Shown piece by piece: positions 58,589 through 64,000 of a stretch of 64,000 nt of DNA. Location: positions 33,761,456 through 33,825,455 of the forward strand of contig CM043700.1 in assembly GCA_023935145.1 (NCBI GenBank), in the 5' to 3' direction. This stretch comes from Bretschneidera sinensis (Eukaryota > Streptophyta > Magnoliopsida > Brassicales > Akaniaceae). The translations under genes and the position numbers were made by a program. The notes beneath the pieces were generated by a model. The model saw only the letters and a list, made by a program, of their open reading frames with translations, was not told where the DNA came from and did no database searches. The first letter of the stretch is position 1, and each line of letters starts with the position of its first letter.

Positions 58589-61500
58589 TCATCGCTGAAA
58601 CACTTTACTCACAAACCCTTGCAAAGAACTCCCCATTCCAGCACCAACAGCTTCTGCCAAATACTTTGCCTGCAACAAGTGTAACTCCTTTAGGGGTCTA
58701 ATTTAAAAAAGCAACCCAAAACAGCAAGAAAAACTCGGAAACTCTACCTCTTGAATGGTCTTCTTCAGATCAAAAGCATCTTTCACCCGATCTTCCAAGA
58801 ATGCCCACGTATCACGAAAATCTGTCACAGAACAAGTTAAAAAAAATGAAATGTTGTCTAAGGGTTTTGTACCCCTGCATTAATGGGTCACCTTTAACCG
58901 AATAAGTAATCAAATTCCAGGTATGGATGCCACAGCAATTGAAGCCCCTCTTGGATAGACCAAAAGGAAAAGAGGTGCTGACAAAATCAATGATCACCCA
59001 AGCACAAGATGTGCAACCAAAAGGCGTATACAATGAAGTACCCACTGAAATTGAAAAAAGAATGACATCTCGACTTCATAATCATATATCTAAACCTCTT
59101 CTGGATGTTCATTAAATACAAAAAGTGGTTACAACTGTAAATGATTGGCACAAACAAATACAACTGCATTAAAGAAACATGAACCAAGAGAAGATGCATG
59201 CACATCCCAAGCTCCAATCACATAAAGAGTAAAGCAAACAAACCTGGGGAACTATCAGTCAACATGTAAATCTCGGTTGTTGAGTATATTCCGCCAAGGA
59301 CAGTGCGCTTCACATACCAATCTATATCAGAGGCCTCATCACCAGTAGCATGCCATATCTCATCAACCAGCATTGCCCGCTGCTTAAAACTTGTTGGCGC
59401 ATTCAGTAGATGTGCCTGTGAAGAAAGTTATAAAGCATTTTTCTTAAGAATTCGAGATACAAATGTAAGCGAGCAACCTAATAAGAATATAGGGATAAAG
59501 ATTGGTACTTGGATGCTCAGAGCTTGAGGCCATTTTGAGATATAAGGAGCTTGCATTTCTAGCCGAATCCTGACAAACTTGGAGATGCGCTGACTTGATA
59601 TCAAGTTTTGTAACTCCTCTCCCGAGTCAATTATATTAATGAGCCTTTGTAAGCATTCATCCATGAAAAACTGATTGGGGAAGAACCAAGGAAATAGATA
59701 CAAGTCATCATCAAGCCTAATAGGCTCACACTAAAGAAAGTGACTTCACCCGAGCATATGAAACAAAGAGGAACTTTTCTGAACCATAAAGCTAAGGCAC
59801 ACAAGAGGTTTAATTTCTTTGATAAGTACTAATAACGTAAAAAGAGATGCACTGAAAGAAAAGAAAGAAAGAAGGAACCAAATAAAATTAAGTTGTAAAG
59901 TTCAAGACATCCAGAAACTTCGAAAAGGAAACAGAACCATCTTCCTTACAAGCAGTGCACCAAAAAATTAGCAATATCAACAAGGCAGATTTAAACTTCT
60001 GGATAGCATGTTCAATGTTCTCAAAATCCCGACTTAATTTCTTCCTTCCAAAGGCTCCACTAAAAGAAAGGAAGAAACATTCGCCACAATATTCAACACA
60101 CTAGAGGTTTAACATTAGTAGCCTCTATATTAGGAATGTAATGACCCACATCTCACATCGTAATGTAATGGGGAAGATCTTCGTATATATGTAAGACCCA
60201 ATGATCTAAAGAAAACATTAGCTAGCACTTTGAGTGATGGACCCATGGTGTTACAAGGAAGACAGCACATGCTAATCCTAAAGTATTCATGTCCATACAG
60301 GATGAAAGAAATACATTTTCATGTCTAGTACTACGAGATAAACACTTCAAATGAGAACACTTCTAGATATTATTACTAGACCAAGTTAATACACTTGTCC
60401 ACTAATAGTTGCATTCCATCATTTTTTTTTTTTGATAAGTAGTTGCATTCCATCAATTTTAACAGCTATAGTCTAAATAAGTGTTCGAACAAATCCCACA
60501 CACAGAGGAAAACAAAGTGCTATCCAACGGCCAACAAGCACTACCAGCTACTGACTAGATACAAGTAAACACAACAGAAAAAATTCACTCCAACCTGTAA
60601 CCACGAAATAAGAGAGAGGGATTGAGAGAGATAAAAGAAAAATCATACCTCAACCAGTGCAGCTTCTTTCCTTGGGAAAGATCCAACAACCGAAGGAGAC
60701 ACGCCAACGTCCCTTGCACCCGCAATCATGGCTGCTTCAGTCCATCCCAACCTCATCTGCATAGACCCATCCAGAAAGCAATTCAAAATCCCAATTAAGG
60801 CACTGCCTGTACTCAACTTAGTGAGCATCAAAACTTCCCCATCTCCCCTCCCCGCCTTTTTCTTTCTTTATTTTATTTTCTTATTTTCTTTTTAGGGGGT
60901 GGGGGTGGGGGTGGAGAAATACCATTAAAACTGAGAAAGCCCATTTTATGCGGTATTTAGAAAGGCCATCCACAAAAAGATCCGATGTCCATTCCAAATA
61001 TAGGAACTATACCGTTTTATGTGGTATTTAGAAACTTAACGCCAACTATCATCATATTCTAAAGATTAAGAATACATTTTTCGTTTTCCTCAAATTTCAG
61101 CACCTAAACAGAGGGATGACATATTAGGATTTCATGCAATTACTAATATCATTTGAAATTCAGCTAGGGCAGTAAAGGATCCATGTAAACCTTAATTTTA
61201 CGAACAAAATTGCAAACCCAGACTGATTAGCAGCTAACGATACAAACAATTGACATATTAAAAAAGGAAAAATAAATTAGTAAATGTACGGACCACATGA
61301 CGAAGGGAGGCCCGAAGCACGTGAGCTTGCTCCTCTCGGTATTCAACTCTGGGACTCTGCCTCTCATATCGTGGAGCCTCCTGAGCCGTTGATGACGCTG
61401 TCGATGACTTCGATGATGATGAGGACGATGTAGAATCTGAGTGATTAGGTGTTACCCTGTCTACGTTTAGAGATCGATGAATTTGACTATTTGTTTCATT

Positions 61501-61644
61501 AGGGGATGATTGAGGGTTTAAAGTAGTGGAAAAGCGAGAACAGCGAGTGATGGTCTGGAGATTAGGAAATCGGAGGAGACGGGCATTGCTACTATTAATT
61601 AAGGATGCGCCAACGAGCAGGCACCTCGCCGCCGTTCTGTACAT
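58589..61644 (-). CDS. COQ9: Ubiquinone biosynthesis protein COQ9, mitochondrial, 315 aa, six exons
   Basis: COQ9 is a lipid-binding protein of the mitochondrial CoQ synthesis complex; it supports COQ7 hydroxylation. Exons in transcript order: 61644-61294, 60756-60649, 59670-59509, 59415-59244, 58821-58748 and 58669-58589; all GT-AG with matching phases. The N-terminus (M-Y-R-T-A-A-R-C-L-L-V) is basic with few acids, as expected of a mitochondrial presequence, followed by a Ser-rich linker. Core motifs: L-G-W-T-E-A-A-M-I-A-G-A-R-D-V-G-V-S-P-S-V-V-G-S-F-P-R-K-E-A-A-L-V-E, then W-P-Q-A-L-S-I-Q, D-E-I-W-H-A-T-G-D-E-A-S-D-I-D-W-Y-V-K-R and the C-terminal COQ9 domain. A GTG codon four codons upstream continues the frame, but the ATG at 61644 is the natural start. 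No lesions. From memory At1g19140 is the homologue. Confidence 0.95.
60137..60255. mobile_element. 119-bp solo LTR, TRIM-like, in COQ9 intron 2
   Basis: Starts TGTAATGACCC and ends GTGTTACA. It is flanked by 5-bp duplications AGGAA (60132-60136; 60256-60260). The small size suits a terminal-repeat retrotransposon in miniature. Confidence 0.75.
60422..60439 (-). mobile_element. 18-nt A-tailed micro-insertion with 16-bp target duplication
   Basis: Twelve T then GATAAG lie between exact copies of TAGTTGCATTCCATCA (60406-60421 and 60440-60455). The reverse complement is CTTATC plus twelve A, like a LINE/SINE 3' end. In COQ9 intron 2. Confidence 0.75.
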
Positions 61645-61656
61645 TTTGGCCTTCAC

Positions 61657-63054
61657 TGCTCTGCGCGCGCGCGTGTAGGTGTGAGTGAGAGGAAGGGCGT
61701 GTTTTGGTATATTAGTTGAAGAGATCTAAACATTTTCGAACTGCCAACGAATAATAGCCATAAATTCATTTGTTATTTTTTCAAATTTTGTTAATTAAAT
61801 ACTAATAAACCATTTTAAATATTGAAAAAGAAAAACGTAATAAGTAGTCATAAACTATTTTAGATTTTTAAAACCAAATTGATGATGTTTATACGTATCT
61901 CTAGTTTTTCAAAAATTCGTTATTGATTACTTATAAAAAAAAAATTCAAAACATATATTCTAGGGTTACCTAACCAATGTTCTCTGTCTTATGATATTTT
62001 AGTTTGGGTACAAAGAAATAATATTCATAATTAAATTGTATTTTAAAAAATGTTTAATTTCCATTAAAGATATTATTATAAGTTAAAAAATTAGTATAAA
62101 TAACAACTTTTATAGTGTCAATAGCACCACCACTTCTTATTATAAAAAATCTATATACAAAAACATTCGATATGTTTCTTTTCATGGTAAATTGTAATTA
62201 TATCTCTCAGGGTTTCATATACAAGTACAAATATATTTAATGGTTTATATAAACAATGAAAAATCTAACAAAATCAAATAAAATGATGGTATGACATCAC
62301 GTTTTTTTTCTAGTTTAAATCATGAAATAATTTGAATTTTCAATCTTTTTTAACTAACGTTATTTCGAGTGCGTATGAGATTGTTATAACTGTAATTGTA
62401 TTGATATAAAAAACGTTGTGAAGGTGATGGCGTGAAAAAAAAAATTATGAGAAGCTTTGTTGATAAAAATTAATATAGTGTTTGGTGAACTGTTGAAGTG
62501 TTGTAATAAAATATTATCGTTTGGTAATTGTAAATTTAAAAGTATTGTGGAATTATAATATTACTAAAATTGACATGATATAAAAATTTGTACTTTTAAT
62601 AATTTTTTCTTAAATAAAATGATATTTGTAATATTAGTAAATAAAAACAAAACGCAACGATCAACAACTTTATATTAATAAATTATTTATTAATAAATAA
62701 TAACGTAAATTGATATAACAATAAAATCAAGTTAATGTAAATTGAAATCTCTATTTAATTTATCCACGGAAATGAGATTATAGTGCATGATACATTTCAT
62801 TTTTCTAAGTTTAATTTAATTGCAAAGAACTAATTATAATTGTATTAATGGAATTTTCATTCTAGTACTCCGGAAATGATATAAAATTGAAGGAGGAAAG
62901 CAAGAAAATCATAATCCTCAAAAAAGTATTTTGGGATAACCTGCTACCATAATATAGTTGTAACTATAGCTACTCTGAAATCTCAATGATCAGGTACATA
63001 CCATGATACTTTTTTTAGGCAAAATTATCATGACGCGTGTAATTTAATGAATCA
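61657..63054. other. Intergenic, very AT-rich; nothing recognised
   Basis: Begins with the COQ9 promoter side (a GC-alternating run at 61660-61673). The rest is AT-rich without ORFs, RNA genes or bounded repeats that I can support. Confidence 0.5.
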
Positions 63055-63363
63055 TTGAAAGTTCATGGCTCGTTTTCCTTGAGCAATTTTTCAACAGAGA
63101 CATCAGGTCGATCATGTTGTGGAGACAAACAAAGATCTCATCGTCAAAAGAAACCCAAAGATATCTACAGACCCAGGAAAAGAATATGGAGAGAGGGAGA
63201 TAGGGAGAGAACGCCGTCGCCGAGAGAAAATGCAGCACCTAAGAGAAGCCATTGCTCGCCTGAGAGAAAAGGGAAAGGCCTGGTCAAATCTTTCAAAGAC
63301 AAAGGTCGGTCCGTCTCTAACAGGATTACAATAAGATATGATCATAAGATTATAATGAGATAG
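63055..63363 (+). other. Unidentified charged ORF region
   Basis: Two overlapping frames are open here. One (63119-63334) encodes an Arg/Glu-rich, coiled-coil-like stretch (E-R-E-I-G-R-E-R-R-R-R-E-K...R-E-A-I-A-R-L-R-E-K). It is less AT-rich than its flanks and may be a captured exon or a gag-like scrap. I do not recognise it. Confidence 0.25.
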
Positions 63364-63403
63364 GATTATAAGAGATTAAAATAAAATTACTTTAATATCA
63401 TGT

Positions 63404-64000
63404 TTGATCATACAATGGATTACTCATCGTTACTTCCCCGAACTGGTGTCTAATTCGTGGAAGGCATTCCCCAACAATCTTGATTGCTTTTTCCAATTAT
63501 TCATCAATAATGTTAGTTTGGAACAAAAAAAATGTTTTGGCAATGTCTTTCATAAGAAAAAACGTGTTTTGGTTAGACTTCATGGTGTTCAATCTGCTTT
63601 GTCTAATAACCAAAATATCTTCCTGGATAATCTAGAAACTTTTCTCATTGCTGAGTACCATAATATTCTGTGCCAGGAAGAAATCCTCTGGGCTATGAAG
63701 TCCAGAGTCTCCTGGCTGACTAAGGGAGATGCCAACATTGGCTTCTTTCACACATCCACAATCCATTTGCTGTAGGAAAAACACCATTTCGGGTCTCCTT
63801 AATGACAACCAATCTTGAATTTTTGAACCAAATGATATTCATGAAACTGTCTTAACCCATTTCGAATTTTGTTCTCCACTAGTTTTGATCATCATAAACT
63901 CACTTCTCCTACTGCACCTCAAAACATTCATTCTATTGATTTTTGTCTTCATTCAGACCTTTTTGTTTCCCCCTCCCTCGTAGAGATTAAGGCTAATCTC
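63404..64000 (+). mobile_element. LINE (L1-type) ORF2 fragment, running off the window
   Basis: The frame at 63404-63775 matches the stretch between endonuclease and reverse transcriptase in plant L1 ORF2: L-S-N-N-Q-N...L-E-T-F-L-I-A-E-Y...L-C-Q-E-E-I-L-W-A-M-K-S-R-V-S-W-L-T-K-G-D-A-N-I-G-F-F-H-T-S-T. A frameshift after H-T-S-T is followed by R-K-N-T-I-S-G-L-L in the next frame. It is a decayed copy. Confidence 0.8.

Overview
The window is nuclear DNA from a dicot plant. It is AT-rich and intron-rich, with plant-type splice sites, a DYW-class PPR gene, a LAZY/DRO1-type gene, and the usual plant transposon groups (Tekay and Tat Ty3/gypsy, L1 LINEs, MULE, hAT-like, Stowaway, SINE, TRIM). I cannot name the species.

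Left part (1-31.9 kb), mostly gene space. After a retroelement remnant at the window start come: a five-exon LAZY/DRO1 (IGT) gene (6966-8483, +); an intronless PPR-DYW gene (13368-15848, +); SF3B5/SF3b10 (16759-20923, +); an LSM1 locus (22448-27606, +) that lacks its ATG and has a +1 frameshift; and a DUF985/Cupin_5 gene (29045-31953, -). Introns hold a Stowaway MITE (SF3B5), a three-level transposon nest (LSM1) and a SINE (cupin gene). From memory, PPR plus SF3B5 are neighbours in Arabidopsis (At3g23330/At3g23325), and LSM1-cupin-COQ9 form a trio on Arabidopsis chromosome 1 (At1g19120-At1g19140). The window thus joins two conserved gene blocks.

Middle part (32.5-53.4 kb), one nested retrotransposon block. 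An old Tat-lineage Ty3/gypsy element lies on the minus strand (32552-53371). Its 3' LTR is split by a young, nearly complete Tekay-type chromovirus (32914-41801, TSD GGGTA). Its integrase is split by an inverted solo LTR of a related Tekay family (46643-48535, TSD CTAGG). Between its pol gene and its 3' LTR lie an antisense ORF resembling the 'putative gypsy type transposon' family (PF04195), a TATA-like box before that ORF, and about 15 copies of a ~49-bp tandem repeat.

Right part (53.4-64 kb): an actin gene with a 2-nt frameshift (55691-57594, -), an intact six-exon COQ9 gene (58589-61644, -) with a TRIM-like solo LTR in an intron, and a LINE ORF2 fragment running off the end.

The host genes are ordinary housekeeping or developmental genes: mRNA decay (LSM1), splicing (SF3B5), ubiquinone synthesis (COQ9), organelle RNA editing (PPR-DYW) and organ angle (LAZY/DRO1). 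They are not an operon or pathway. The most interesting features are the Tat element's antisense ORF/tandem-repeat module, four 13-19 nt A-tailed micro-insertions with target duplications, and single-lesion breaks in LSM1 and actin.
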